From Bradyrhizobium sp. Ce-3 (GTDB lineage: Bacteria > Pseudomonadota > Alphaproteobacteria > Rhizobiales > Xanthobacteraceae), in contig NZ_BQUV01000002.1 of assembly GCF_022835695.1 (NCBI RefSeq), positions 744,001 through 808,000 of the forward strand: DNA of 64,000 bases, in the 5' to 3' direction. A model generated the notes under the pieces. It ran no database searches. It was not told the origin of the DNA and saw only the letters and a list, made by a program, of their open reading frames with translations. The position numbers and the translations under genes are program-made. Shown here in pieces: positions 19,254 to 28,122 of the stretch. Positions within the stretch are counted from its first letter, which is position 1. The number at the start of each line of letters is the position of its first letter.

Positions 19254-20129
19254 CTATGGCTGCTCCACCTCTTCCAGCACTTCCAGCACCAGCTCCATCG
19301 TCATCAAGACTGGGTTGTCGCCGCGCACCAGCCGTCCCTCGGCGATGCCGCCGAGATAGTCGACCAACGCGATGTCGAGGCTGGCGCGCACCCGACGGTT
19401 GGCATCTGGCGCAATCTGCCCTGCCGTCACCGCAAGCTCGGTCGCGAACGGCACCACGCTGTGGCCGTCGGTCAAGACGGCGCCGATGGTCGAGCCGACG
19501 CCGCCATGCAGCCGCGCCCGCAGGATGCCGTGCTGGCGGCAAAAGCCTTCCAGCGCGCAGGCAAAATCCTGGTTCGGCCGCAGCCGCAGCGCGAAGGCAT
19601 GGCTGGTGGTCTTCGCGCCATGCGGCGCGCTTGCGACCGGACCGAACAATTTGAAGTTGGTCTCGCTGTCGGGCTCGGCCACAAACGTCGCGCCGTCAAG
19701 CCCGAACGCGCTGACCGCGAACGGCTCGGCGACGATGGTCTCATCCGGCAGCATGTGCCCGCCGTTGAAACGGCCGTCGGCCTCGGTCCACAGGCCATGG
19801 CAATGAAAGAACGGCGCGCCGTCGCGCTCGCCGAAGGTCAGCGCCGCGAGCTTGAGCCGGGTCACGCCGTCGGGACGGAACGTGTCGCTGTAGAACGCGG
19901 CGTTGAGGCCGTCCTTCGACAGCGCCGGCATCACATAGGCGAACGGCCCGAGCGCGCCGCCTGTGACGTTCAACACGCCACCGGAAAAGCCCTCCGCCGC
20001 AAAGCCGCGGCGAACCGCTTCGAGCAAGGGAATGCCGGCTTCAAGCGCGAACGAAAAGGCGCGGCCGCGCGCGGCGACCCATTGGATGCGCTCGGAGATG
20101 GGAGCGCCAGGCTGGGCGATGCTGCGCAT
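19254..20129 (-). CDS. PPC/DUF296 domain protein
   Basis: 291 residues. The C-terminal half carries a clear PPC (DUF296) pattern: RLRPNQDFACALEGFCRQ, then RLHGGVGSTIGAVLTDG, then ATELAV. The N-terminal half (LLEAVRRGFAAEGFSGGVLNV) looks like a second, more diverged copy. In bacteria these proteins are stand-alone and of uncertain function. The gene starts 4 bases after the stop of the acyl-CoA synthetase gene, so it is probably part of the same pathway. Confidence 0.85.
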   Translation of the reverse strand: MRSIAQPGAPISERIQWVAARGRAFSFALEAGIPLLEAVRRGFAAEGFSGGVLNVTGGALGPFAYVMPALSKDGLNAAFYSDTFRPDGVTRLKLAALTFGERDGAPFFHCHGLWTEADGRFNGGHMLPDETIVAEPFAVSAFGLDGATFVAEPDSETNFKLFGPVASAPHGAKTTSHAFALRLRPNQDFACALEGFCRQHGILRARLHGGVGSTIGAVLTDGHSVVPFATELAVTAGQIAPDANRRVRASLDIALVDYLGGIAEGRLVRGDNPVLMTMELVLEVLEEVEQP

Positions 20130-20133
20130 CGCC

Positions 20134-21714
20134 TCACGCGCCCGTCGATTTGGCGATCACCTCGAGCAACCCGCGCGCCTCGAGTTCGTCGCGGATCAGC
20201 CGCTTCGGCACCTTGCCGTAGCCGGACTTCGGCAGCGCCTCCCAGAAGAAGAAGCGCTTCGGCATCTTGTAGCGCGGCACCTTTGGCGCGAGGTACGCCG
20301 CAAGCTCCGCTTCCGCAACCGCGTCCACCCCCTCGCGCGCGACGCAGACGGCGACACCGACCTCGCCCCAGAACGGATCGGGCACCCCCAGCACGGCGAC
20401 CTCGCCGACCGCAGGATGCGTCAACAGTTTCTCCTCGATCTCGCGCGGATAGATGTTCGAGCCGCCGGAGATGTACATGTCGGAGGCACGGCCGGTGATG
20501 TAGACGAAGCCCTCCTCGTCCATGTGGCCGAGATCGCCGGTACGGAACCAGCCGTCGCGAAACGCCTTCGCGTTGGCGTCGGGATTGTCGTAATAGCCGG
20601 CGAACACGCCGGGCCCGATCACGCAGATCTCGCCGGTCTCGTGCGCCTTCAACTCGCGCCCGTCATCGCCCTGGATCGAGACCTGCATGCCAGTGCGTTC
20701 AAAGCCGCAGGTACCGATCCGCGCGTGCGGCCCATCCTCGGGATCGTGCAGGCCGGGCGGCAGCACGGTGATGTTGCCGGTGACCTCACCGAGGCCGAAA
20801 TACTGCACCAGCACACCGCCGAGCTTGCGCAGGGCCGCCTTCTGGTCCTCGCGATACATCGGCGCGCCCGCATAGATGATGTAGCGCAGCGAGGCATGGT
20901 CGTGCTGGTCGGCGGCGGGATGCTCGACCATCATCTTCAGGATGGTCGGCACCGTGAACATGTTGCTGACGCGGTGCTTGGCGATCAGGCGGAAGGCCTC
21001 GGCGATGTCGAACTTCTCCGACGGCAGCAGGATGGTCGGCACGCCCCGCGCGGTCTGCACCAGCTGGTGCACGCCGGCGCCATGCGACAGCGGCGCCACC
21101 ACCAGCGAGGCGTCGTGTTCGGTGGTGCCGGGCATCAGGTCGGCGAGATGATTGGTGATCACAAAGGCCATCTGGCCGTGCGTCAGCACCGCGGCCTTGG
21201 AGCGGCCGGTGGTGCCGGAGGTGAAGAAGAACCAGCAGGGATCGTCGTAGTCGACGGCGACGTTCTCGACATCGGCGCCGGCGTGTTTGGCGATGACATC
21301 ACCAACGGTCGCCTCGCCGAACGTGCCCTCCTCGCCGATCCGCCAGGTGAATTCGAGCGCCGGATTGGCCGCCGCCTTGGCGTGCTCGGGAAAATCGGCA
21401 TGGCACAGAAACGCCTTGGCGCCCGAGGCGGCCGCCAGATAGGCGACCTCGTCCGGCATCAGCCGGAAATTGGTCGGCACCCAGACCGCGCCGAGCCGGA
21501 ATGCCGCGAACATCGACCAGAACATCTCATCGCAGTTCTTGGAATGCACCAGGATGCGGTCGCCCTTGCCGATGCCGCGCGCGGCCAGCGCCGCCGCCAG
21601 CGCCGAGACGTTCTGGTCGATATGGCGCCAGGACCAGGCCTTCTCGTTCCAGACGAAGCCGGGACGATCGCCGTGTCGGCGGGCGTTCTGGGTCAGGATG
21701 TAGGCGAGGTTCAT
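20134..21714 (-). CDS. acyl-CoA synthetase (AMP-forming)
   Basis: 526 residues from MNLAYILTQNARR. It adenylates a carboxylic acid and transfers it to CoA. Motifs: P-loop-like FFFTSGTTGRSKAAVLTH, YFGLGEVTG, TGDLGHMDEEG, GRASDMYISGGSNIYP and the C-terminal Lys region PKSGYGKVPKR. An in-frame ATG at 21774 and further upstream starts exist, but none has a convincing ribosome site and the extension is not family-like. Substrate class (fatty or aromatic acid) is not predictable. Operon with the PPC/DUF296 gene. Confidence 0.93.
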   Translation of the reverse strand: MNLAYILTQNARRHGDRPGFVWNEKAWSWRHIDQNVSALAAALAARGIGKGDRILVHSKNCDEMFWSMFAAFRLGAVWVPTNFRLMPDEVAYLAAASGAKAFLCHADFPEHAKAAANPALEFTWRIGEEGTFGEATVGDVIAKHAGADVENVAVDYDDPCWFFFTSGTTGRSKAAVLTHGQMAFVITNHLADLMPGTTEHDASLVVAPLSHGAGVHQLVQTARGVPTILLPSEKFDIAEAFRLIAKHRVSNMFTVPTILKMMVEHPAADQHDHASLRYIIYAGAPMYREDQKAALRKLGGVLVQYFGLGEVTGNITVLPPGLHDPEDGPHARIGTCGFERTGMQVSIQGDDGRELKAHETGEICVIGPGVFAGYYDNPDANAKAFRDGWFRTGDLGHMDEEGFVYITGRASDMYISGGSNIYPREIEEKLLTHPAVGEVAVLGVPDPFWGEVGVAVCVAREGVDAVAEAELAAYLAPKVPRYKMPKRFFFWEALPKSGYGKVPKRLIRDELEARGLLEVIAKSTGA

Positions 21715-21985
21715 CACCCGGCGTGATACCCGCGCGATCCCGCCGCGCGGCGCGGTCGCAGCCGTCCCGCTCATCGCCGCCACGCCGATACGCACAACAG
21801 ACAGGGCATGGTCAGGACGGTCATCGGGTGTTTCCTCGGTCAGAACCGGGCGTCTTCGCGCGCCGCAAGGGATTGGGACCACCCGGTTTATCGCCAAGCA
21901 GCTCGCCTCGGCAAGGCCCGCCAGGCGCGGCGCGATGATACCGCGCACCGGTGGCGGCCGGCCCGTTGGAGCTGGCCCGAAACCG

Positions 21986-22387
21986 CTACTGCGGATGCTT
22001 GGCGAGTTCCTGCTCGCTCAGGTTCCAGTCCTGCCAGAGCTGCAGCGCGCCGATCATGGCAACCAGCGCGCCGAGCAGGATGTGCCAGAGCTGCAGCGTC
22101 TGGTCTTCCGAATAGCCGAAGATATTGGGCGACGCGATCAGCCAGAGGCCGAGCAGAATGCTCGCCACCTCCTCCCAGCGATGCAGCGCGACGTATTCGA
22201 GTTGGGCAAGACCCAGCACCAGCATGCCGACCACGAAGCTGTTGAGCACCAGATGGCTGCGCTCGATATCGACGATGTCGCTGACCTGCATCGGAAACCA
22301 GGGCGAGACCATGATCAGCACGCCGAGCAGCATGCCGAGCCAGTCCTCCCACGGGCGGTGGATCCTGAAGAAGCGATTGTCCGACAC
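21986..22387 (-). CDS. SPW-repeat membrane protein, GTG start
   Basis: 133 residues with two SPW-type repeats (ISPWF-like MVSPWFPM and the second IASPNIFG), each in a pair of membrane helices. The start is set at GTG 22387 because a perfect AAGGAGG stands six bases before it; the ATG nine codons upstream would place that site inside the coding region. Role unknown. Confidence 0.88.
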   Translation of the reverse strand: MSDNRFFRIHRPWEDWLGMLLGVLIMVSPWFPMQVSDIVDIERSHLVLNSFVVGMLVLGLAQLEYVALHRWEEVASILLGLWLIASPNIFGYSEDQTLQLWHILLGALVAMIGALQLWQDWNLSEQELAKHPQ

Positions 22388-22569
22388 GACGAACCTCCTT
22401 GCTACAAGGGGCATACGTCAGCGGCCGGTCCCGTCACTCCCTACCAAACGTCCAGCGGGCCGCATCAGGGGCGTATGTCTGGCCTCAAGCCTAATCGAAC
22501 TGGATCGGCCCGCAAGGCCCGATCGGTGTGTGTGCGATGCGGCAGGCCGGACCGCCGCGGCGTCGCACG

Positions 22570-23508
22570 TCAGCCACCGAGCCGCGCCAAGGCCGCCTTG
22601 GCGGACTGTAGATCGGGCTGCAGTTCGAGCGCCTTGCGCAAATCGGCTGCCGCGCCCCTCTTGTCGCCGAGCCGCAGCTTGGCCTGGCCGCGGTTGTTCC
22701 AGGAATAGACGTCGGCGGGATCATACTGCAGCGCCTTGTCGTAGTCGGCGACCCCACCCTTGTTGTCGCCCTGAAACAGCCGGATCATGCCGCGGTTGCG
22801 CCAGCCGCGCGCATCGGTCGGCGCCAGCTTCACCGCCTCGCCGTAGTCGGCGGCGGCGCGGTCGAGTTGCTCGGCATCGCGATAGACATTGCCGCGGTTG
22901 ATGTAGGCGAGCACGTTGGGCTCGAGCTTGATCTCGGTGGTGAAGTCGGCGATCGCATGCGCCGCGTCGCGCTTGCGGTAGTAGACGAAGCCGCGATTGC
23001 CATAGGCCACAGAGAGCTGCGGATTGTACTTGATGGCGAGGCTGAGATCGGCCAGCGCGCGGTCGAGGTCGCCCTTGTTGATCCAGACATCGCCCCGGTT
23101 GTTGTAGGCCAGCGCGAAGCCGGGATCGATCCGGAGCGCCTCGTCGTAGTCGGCGATGGCATGATCGAGATCGTTCTTGAAGGCATAGACCCGGCCGCGG
23201 TTGGTGTAGGCGCAGGCAAAGGCGGGGTCGAGCTTGATCGCCTCGTTGAGGTCGGCGAGCGCGGCATCGAGCTCGCGCTTTTCGGTCAGTCCGTGGCCTC
23301 GGTTGCAATAGGCCCCGGCCAGCCGCTTGCCGGTCTCGGTCTTGCCGTCGATCACCGTGGTGCAGGCGCTCACCCGGTCGCCGGGCGCCGTCGTCTTGCC
23401 GATGCAGGCCTGCCAGCTCGGATCGTCGGCGGCAGCCGCTTTCGGGGGATTTGGCAGGGTCAGGGCGGCGCCGAGCAATGCGGCGGTCAGGCAGGCCAGA
23501 ATGCGCAT
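22570..23508 (-). CDS. secreted tetratricopeptide-repeat protein
   Basis: 312 residues. The signal peptide is MRILACLTAALLGAALTL and the mature start is near AAADDPSW, with CIGKTT...C of a conserved lead segment. About seven TPR units follow (examples: LDAALADLNEAIKLDPAFA, AYTNRGRVYAFKNDLDHAI, RADLSLAIKYNP-like). Start 23508 is the one that yields a signal peptide. It is likely a periplasmic protein-interaction scaffold. It diverges from the GNAT gene. Confidence 0.9.
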   Translation of the reverse strand: MRILACLTAALLGAALTLPNPPKAAAADDPSWQACIGKTTAPGDRVSACTTVIDGKTETGKRLAGAYCNRGHGLTEKRELDAALADLNEAIKLDPAFACAYTNRGRVYAFKNDLDHAIADYDEALRIDPGFALAYNNRGDVWINKGDLDRALADLSLAIKYNPQLSVAYGNRGFVYYRKRDAAHAIADFTTEIKLEPNVLAYINRGNVYRDAEQLDRAAADYGEAVKLAPTDARGWRNRGMIRLFQGDNKGGVADYDKALQYDPADVYSWNNRGQAKLRLGDKRGAAADLRKALELQPDLQSAKAALARLGG

Positions 23509-23608
23509 ATCGTCAATCCACAAATGCCAATTTGCGGGTTGGTCGCGGCTTTGCACCGCTGGGTTCACGCGCTTAGATCAGGACAAGTGAATCAATCGGG
23601 ATCTTGCG

Positions 23609-23881
23609 ATGGCTACCGTCCGCGACAACAAGGCCGAGAGGCGCTTCGAACTCGACACCGAAGGCGGTCTGGCCTTTGCAAACTACCGGCAGACGCCCTC
23701 GGCCGTGATCATTACCCATACCGAGACGCCGCGTGCCCTGCGCGGCCGCGGCATCGCCTCGGAGCTGGTCAGGGGCGCGCTGGAGCTGATCCGCGCCGAC
23801 GGTCACAAGGTGATCGCCGGCTGCGGCTTCGTGGTGGACTACCTCAACAAGCATCCGGAATACGCGGATCTTGCAGGATAG
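23609..23881 (+). CDS. small GNAT-like N-acetyltransferase (COG2388)
   Basis: 90 residues. The acetyl-CoA site lies at RALRGRGIASELVRGAL and is followed by KVIAGCGFVVDYLNKHPEY. This matches the compact YjdJ/COG2388 acetyltransferases, whose substrates are unknown. Its start is 101 bases from the divergent TPR gene start. Confidence 0.92.
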   Translation: MATVRDNKAERRFELDTEGGLAFANYRQTPSAVIITHTETPRALRGRGIASELVRGALELIRADGHKVIAGCGFVVDYLNKHPEYADLAG

Positions 23882-23892
23882 CGCCGCGCTCG

Positions 23893-24684
23893 TCAGACGA
23901 TCTTGATCGACATGTCGGGCAGGCCCTCGAGCTTGCAGAGCAGCACGTCGCCCTTGACGACCGGTCCGACATTCTCCGGCGTGCCGGAATAGATGATGTC
24001 GCCGGCCTTCAGCTCGAACGCCTCGGAGAGCTTGGCGATCTGCTCGGCGACGCTCCAGATCATGTTCTTCAGATCCGAGCTCTGCCGCACCGTGCCGTTG
24101 ACCGCGAGCGAGATCGCGCCTTGCGTGAAGTGGCCGGTCTTGTCAGCCGGATGGATCGGCCCGAGCACCGCGGCGTGGTCAAAACTCTTGCCGATCTCCC
24201 ACGGCTTCTTCTCCGCCGCCATGCCGTTCTGCAGATCGCGCCGCGTCATGTCGAGCCCGAGCGCGTAGCCGTAGACGTGCTCGAGCGCCTTGTCGGCGGC
24301 AATGTTGCTGCCGCCGGATTTCAGCGCGGCGACCAGCTCGACCTCATGGTGATAGTTCTTGGTCAGCGACGGATAGGGATGGTCGGCGACCGTGCCGACC
24401 GCGACATTCTGGATCGCATCGGTCGGCTTCTGGAAGAAGAACGGCGGCTCGCGGGTCGGATCGGAGCCGCGCTCGATCGCATGCGCCGCGTAGTTGCGGC
24501 CGATGCAGTAGATGCGGCGGACCTGAAACACCTCGCTGGCGCCGACGATCGGGATCGTCACCGCCGGTACCGGAAACATCGCCTTCGGGGCGGTCTCGGC
24601 GTGAACCGGAGCGGATTGCGCGGCGGCGCCGGCCAGCGCGAGGGCACCGGTCGCAAGCATGGTCCGGCGATCGAGATCAGTCAT
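23893..24684 (-). CDS. fumarylacetoacetate hydrolase family protein with Tat-like leader
   Basis: 263 residues. The FAH fold is shown by RIYCIGRNYAAHA, EVELVAALKSGG, GYALGLDMTRRDLQ and IIYSGTPENVGPV. Metal-binding acidic residues (E-x-E in the EVELVAAL region and the D of GLDMTRR) are present. It would open or hydrolyse a 2-keto-acid type substrate. Unusually, it begins with DRRTMLATGALALAGAAAQ, which resembles a twin-arginine leader, so it may be exported folded. The gene ends 12 bp from the GNAT stop (convergent). Confidence 0.88.
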   Translation of the reverse strand: MTDLDRRTMLATGALALAGAAAQSAPVHAETAPKAMFPVPAVTIPIVGASEVFQVRRIYCIGRNYAAHAIERGSDPTREPPFFFQKPTDAIQNVAVGTVADHPYPSLTKNYHHEVELVAALKSGGSNIAADKALEHVYGYALGLDMTRRDLQNGMAAEKKPWEIGKSFDHAAVLGPIHPADKTGHFTQGAISLAVNGTVRQSSDLKNMIWSVAEQIAKLSEAFELKAGDIIYSGTPENVGPVVKGDVLLCKLEGLPDMSIKIV

Positions 24685-24733
24685 GAGCGTTCTCCTTTTT
24701 TGTTGGCCGATCTATAGATGGTCGCCGGTCCAT

Positions 24734-24764
24734 AAAAAAGGGCCCGCGCTGGCGCGGGCCCTTT
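24734..24764 (-). terminator. rho-independent terminator of the DUF3597 gene
   Basis: A perfect 13-bp stem (24737-24749 with 24752-24764) with a two-base loop; on the minus strand it is followed by six T. It lies 24 bases after the DUF3597 stop. Confidence 0.9.
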
Positions 24765-24787
24765 CCGTGTCCGGGATGATGATCCCG

Positions 24788-25201
24788 TCAGTGCTTGATA
24801 TCGGGGGGCAGCTTGCCGCCATTGGCCGCGAGCTTGCTCATCACCTGCTTGTGCAGCCAGATGTTCATGCTGGCGGAATCGTTGGTGTCGCCGGTGTAGC
24901 CGAGCTCCTTGGCGAGCTCCTTGCGCGCCGACAGGCTGGAGTCGATGTCGAGCGCCTTCATCAGGTCGACGATCGAGGTCCGCCACTCGAGCTTCTCGCC
25001 CTTGGCGGCCACCGCCTTGTCGAGAATCGGGGCGACGTCGACGGACTGGGCGGGCGCCGCACCAGCCGGCACCGCAGCAGGAGACGACGATGCACTGCCG
25101 GATCCACCGGCGGGAGCTGCGCTTGTGGCCGTTCCGCCGGCGGGCGCGGCACTGGCGCTGCTGCCGAAGATCGCGCCCATGATTTTTCCGAAAATGCTCA
25201 T
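24788..25201 (-). CDS. DUF3597 family protein
   Basis: 137 residues. It has an N-terminal MSIFGKIMGAIFG amphipathic helix, an Ala/Gly/Ser/Pro-rich linker (about 15-60), and a folded C-terminal DUF3597 domain (VDVAPILDKAVAAKGEKLEW, SIVDLMKALDIDSSL, KELAKELGYTGD). Start 25201 is the one used by homologues; the longer frame adds unrelated residues. Function unknown; the C-terminal part resembles a small helical domain. Confidence 0.9.
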   Translation of the reverse strand: MSIFGKIMGAIFGSSASAAPAGGTATSAAPAGGSGSASSSPAAVPAGAAPAQSVDVAPILDKAVAAKGEKLEWRTSIVDLMKALDIDSSLSARKELAKELGYTGDTNDSASMNIWLHKQVMSKLAANGGKLPPDIKH

Positions 25202-25489
25202 CGTTCGCTCCCTAGAGAGTTGAGATGTGAAGGCCACACGGCAATGCGCCGGCTGACCGAGGTCGCAGTTCAAGTGTATCGCCCCCTCCATAGCTTGCCA
25301 ATGCGACATTCACTTAAGCGTGAGTGCTTTTGACGCGGTTTGGGAGTACCCTCATTGCACAGTTCGCGACACGGCCAGTTCCCTGCTCTGTCTTTCGCGT
25401 CTGGCTTGCTCGTGATCGCTTCGAGAGACGGTACGTTTGTGCCCGTGCGCCGGGCGCAGAATGCGCCCGCCCAGAGGGAGACAACGACC

Positions 25490-26401
25490 ATGGCCACGCC
25501 ATACCAAGGCAATGTCACATCGATGACGCAGAGCGGACAAGGCACCGCGTCTGCGCCCGTCATCCGCACCATCGGCCTGTCCGATTTGCATCAAGCGCTG
25601 CGTCTCGGCTGGGAAGACTTCAAGGCGGTGCCAAGCCACGCCATCATCCTGTGTTTGATATATCCGGTGCTCGGCATCGTGCTGGCGCGCACCGTGCACG
25701 GCTATTCCGTGCTGCCCCTGCTATTTCCGCTGGCCGCGGGCTTCGCCCTGCTCGGCCCGTTCGCCGCCATCGGCCTTTACGAGATGAGCCGCCGCCGCGA
25801 GGACGGCGGTGAGGCATCCGCATGGGACGCCATTCAGGTATTCCGCTCGCCGTCGTTCGGCGCGATGCTCGGGGTCGGAACGCTGCTGTTCGCACTGTTC
25901 GTGACCTGGATCGCCACCGCGCAGGCGATCTACACGGCGGTGTTCGGCTACGAGACCGCAGCCAACATTCCCGATTTCGCCGAGCGCGTGCTGACCACCC
26001 AGCAAGGCTGGTGGCTGATCGTGGTCGGCTGCAGCGTCGGCTTCCTGTTCGCGCTCGTCGCGCTTTGCATTAGCGTGGTGGCCTTCCCCATGATGCTCGA
26101 CCGCCAGGCAAGCGCCGGCGAAGCGATGGTGACATCGATGCGCGCCGTAGCGCAGAACCCGGTGCCGATGGCGGCCTGGGGCCTGATCGTCGCGGCGCTG
26201 CTGGTGCTGGGCTCCATCCCGTTCTTCCTCGGGCTTGCCGTGGTGATCCCACTGCTCGGTCACGCCACCTGGCATCTCTATCGCGAGGTCATCGTCAAGG
26301 ATCCGAACGCCCGGCCGGTGATCCCCGAGCCGCGCGAGCGCAAGCCGGCCGCGGACTTCCCGGCGAACCTGTTTCCGTGGCGGCGCAGCGATCGCGGATA
26401 G
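25490..26401 (+). CDS. DUF2189 family membrane protein
   Basis: 303 residues with about six membrane helices. The family opening is IRTIGLSDLHQALRLGWEDF, then the membrane segments AIILCLIYPVLGIVLA and PLAAGFALLGPFAAIGLYEMSR. The ending is GHATWHLYREVI. Start 25490 is supported by GGGAG upstream. Role unknown. It is followed by a strong terminator. Confidence 0.92.
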   Translation: MATPYQGNVTSMTQSGQGTASAPVIRTIGLSDLHQALRLGWEDFKAVPSHAIILCLIYPVLGIVLARTVHGYSVLPLLFPLAAGFALLGPFAAIGLYEMSRRREDGGEASAWDAIQVFRSPSFGAMLGVGTLLFALFVTWIATAQAIYTAVFGYETAANIPDFAERVLTTQQGWWLIVVGCSVGFLFALVALCISVVAFPMMLDRQASAGEAMVTSMRAVAQNPVPMAAWGLIVAALLVLGSIPFFLGLAVVIPLLGHATWHLYREVIVKDPNARPVIPEPRERKPAADFPANLFPWRRSDRG

Positions 26402-26433
26402 GCCGCCGAACCTGAATGCGTAAACGTGAAAGC

Positions 26434-26465
26434 AACCGCCGGCCGATATATTCGGCCGGCGGTTT
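26434..26465 (+). terminator. terminator of the DUF2189 gene
   Basis: A perfect 13-bp stem (26434-26446 with 26452-26464) around a TATAT loop, with a short T run. It lies 32 bases after the stop. Confidence 0.8.
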
Positions 26466-26631
26466 GTCGTTCCGGATTGTCAAATGGGTGTGAAATTGGC
26501 GTGGCATTTGCAGCGCTAGCTGAGATTAATGGCTCGATCACGAGCCTTGTTTTGGCCGCTGTTGCCGCGAACATACCCGCCGGGTTTCGCGACCAATCGA
26601 TGATAGCGCAGACTCCGGAGTGAATTGCCTG

Positions 26632-27447
26632 ATGACCTCGCAGCTTTCCATTCGCACACTCGCCGTCGGCGCGTGGCTCTTGACCTCCACAGTGTCGGCG
26701 CTGGCCGCCCAATGCGGCACCGGCACGTTCGAGTCCTGGCTCGACGACTTCAAGAAGGAGGCTGCGACGAAGGGCATCTCGCAGAACGCGATCCAGGCCG
26801 GGTTGACCGGCGTCACACAGGACAAGGCGATCCTGGCGCGCGACCATTCGCAGCAGGTGTTCAGCCAGACGTTCGAGCAGTTCTCGGGCCGCATGGTGCC
26901 GCCACGGCTCAACCGCGGCTCCGACATGATGAAGCGCTACGGCTCCGTGCTGTCGCGAATCGAGGAGGCTTACGGCGTGCCGGGGGAAATCCTGGTCGCG
27001 ATCTGGGGTCTGGAGACCGACTTCGGCGTCAACACCGGCAAGTTTCCGACCCTGCGCTCGCTGGCGACACTGGCCTATGATTGCCGCCGCTCCGACATGT
27101 TCAAGGCCGAGTTGATGGACGCGCTGCGCATCGTCGAGCGCGGCGATCTCGCACCGCAGGAGATGCGCGGCGCCTGGGCCGGCGAGATCGGGCAGACCCA
27201 ATTCATGCCGTCCTCCTACATCAAGTTCGCGGTCGACTTCGACGGCAACGGCAAGCGCGACCTCCTGCACAACGTGCCCGACGTGCTGGCGTCGACGGCG
27301 AACTTCCTGAAGAGCTACGGCTGGAAGCAAGGCAAGGGCTGGGAGCCCGGCAGCGAGAACTTTGCCGTGATCCAGCAGTGGAACAAGAGCGAGGTGTACG
27401 CCAAGACGATCGGCTACTTCGCGACCCAACTCGCCAAGGCGCCGTAA
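26632..27447 (+). CDS. lytic murein transglycosylase (MltB/SLT_2 family)
   Basis: 271 residues with a signal peptide (MTSQLSIRTLAVGAWLLTSTVSALA). It cleaves peptidoglycan between MurNAc and GlcNAc with 1,6-anhydro product formation, in the periplasm. The catalytic Glu lies in IWGLETDFG, with GEIGQTQFMPSSYIKFAVDFDGNG as the second signature. ATG 26632 is taken; a GTG four codons earlier overlaps the GGAG site and is less likely. It lacks the C-terminal peptidoglycan-binding domain present in longer family members. A fragment like its last codons occurs again at 29588-29620. Confidence 0.95.
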   Translation: MTSQLSIRTLAVGAWLLTSTVSALAAQCGTGTFESWLDDFKKEAATKGISQNAIQAGLTGVTQDKAILARDHSQQVFSQTFEQFSGRMVPPRLNRGSDMMKRYGSVLSRIEEAYGVPGEILVAIWGLETDFGVNTGKFPTLRSLATLAYDCRRSDMFKAELMDALRIVERGDLAPQEMRGAWAGEIGQTQFMPSSYIKFAVDFDGNGKRDLLHNVPDVLASTANFLKSYGWKQGKGWEPGSENFAVIQQWNKSEVYAKTIGYFATQLAKAP

Positions 27448-27457
27448 GGTCCGCCGG

Positions 27458-27488
27458 AGGGCCGACTGCCGCAGGCAATCGGCCTTTT
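27458..27488 (+). terminator. terminator of the transglycosylase gene
   Basis: GGCCGA...TCGGCC plus TGCC...GGCA arms, interrupted by one mismatch, with a three-base loop and four T at 27485-27488. A closely similar hairpin stands at 29723-29753. Confidence 0.8.
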
Positions 27489-27507
27489 CCGCAGTTGCAG
27501 CGACCGG

Positions 27508-27933
27508 TCAGAACGATGCGCAAGTGGTCGAGAGCGTGAGGCCAACCGACTGCTGATGAAAGCGCTGCCTGTACGCGGTGCTGATCTGCGTCAAGCGTGC
27601 CAAGGTCTCCGGCGTCTCGGCAGCGATGATGCGCACGACAAAGGACTGCTCGTGTGTGATCCGGCCGGTGTCCGGGTCGCGCCACTGGCCGGAGGCCCTG
27701 AGCTGGGTCAATCCATCTGGAAAGCGCGGTGTCACTTCCCTCTGAAGGAAGTCCGACCACTGGGCGTCCGATACGCGGCCACGTCCGGCGATACGACGTC
27801 CAAACAGCAGTTCGGCCTGCATCATCGACTTGCCATTGATCAACTGGCAGGACGTTGCTGCACCTTCGGCGGTGGATGTGTCAGTTCCCGCAACGAGGAC
27901 AAGCCACGCCGCAGCCAGGATCAGTGCGCGCAT
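27508..27933 (-). CDS. exported DUF3574 protein
   Basis: Predicted 141 residues with an N-terminal signal sequence (MRALILAAAWLVLVAG). The DUF3574 pattern is clear: MQAELLFGRRIAGRG, VSDAQWSDFL, VTPRFPDGLT, ASGQWRDPDTG, and the final RQRFHQQSVGLT. Function unknown. The frame stays open upstream to a GTG at 28122 with AAGGA six bases before it, which would add 63 residues containing another membrane segment; I prefer the shorter form because it alone gives a standard leader, but the longer is possible. Confidence 0.8.
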   Translation of the reverse strand: MRALILAAAWLVLVAGTDTSTAEGAATSCQLINGKSMMQAELLFGRRIAGRGRVSDAQWSDFLQREVTPRFPDGLTQLRASGQWRDPDTGRITHEQSFVVRIIAAETPETLARLTQISTAYRQRFHQQSVGLTLSTTCASF

Positions 27934-28122
27934 GAAGTTCGAACCGTGAGCTTTGCGGCCGGCAACGTCTTGGGTTTTAGCATCTTGGGCCTTGCGGTCC
28001 GGAACACGATCCAAGGCAAATAGTACCATTCCGAGAAACACGGCAAGTACGCCGATGACACCCATGGCAAGCTTGACGTCGCCGGGCGCGATTTCGACAC
28101 GCAAAAGCAGTGGTAAGATCAC

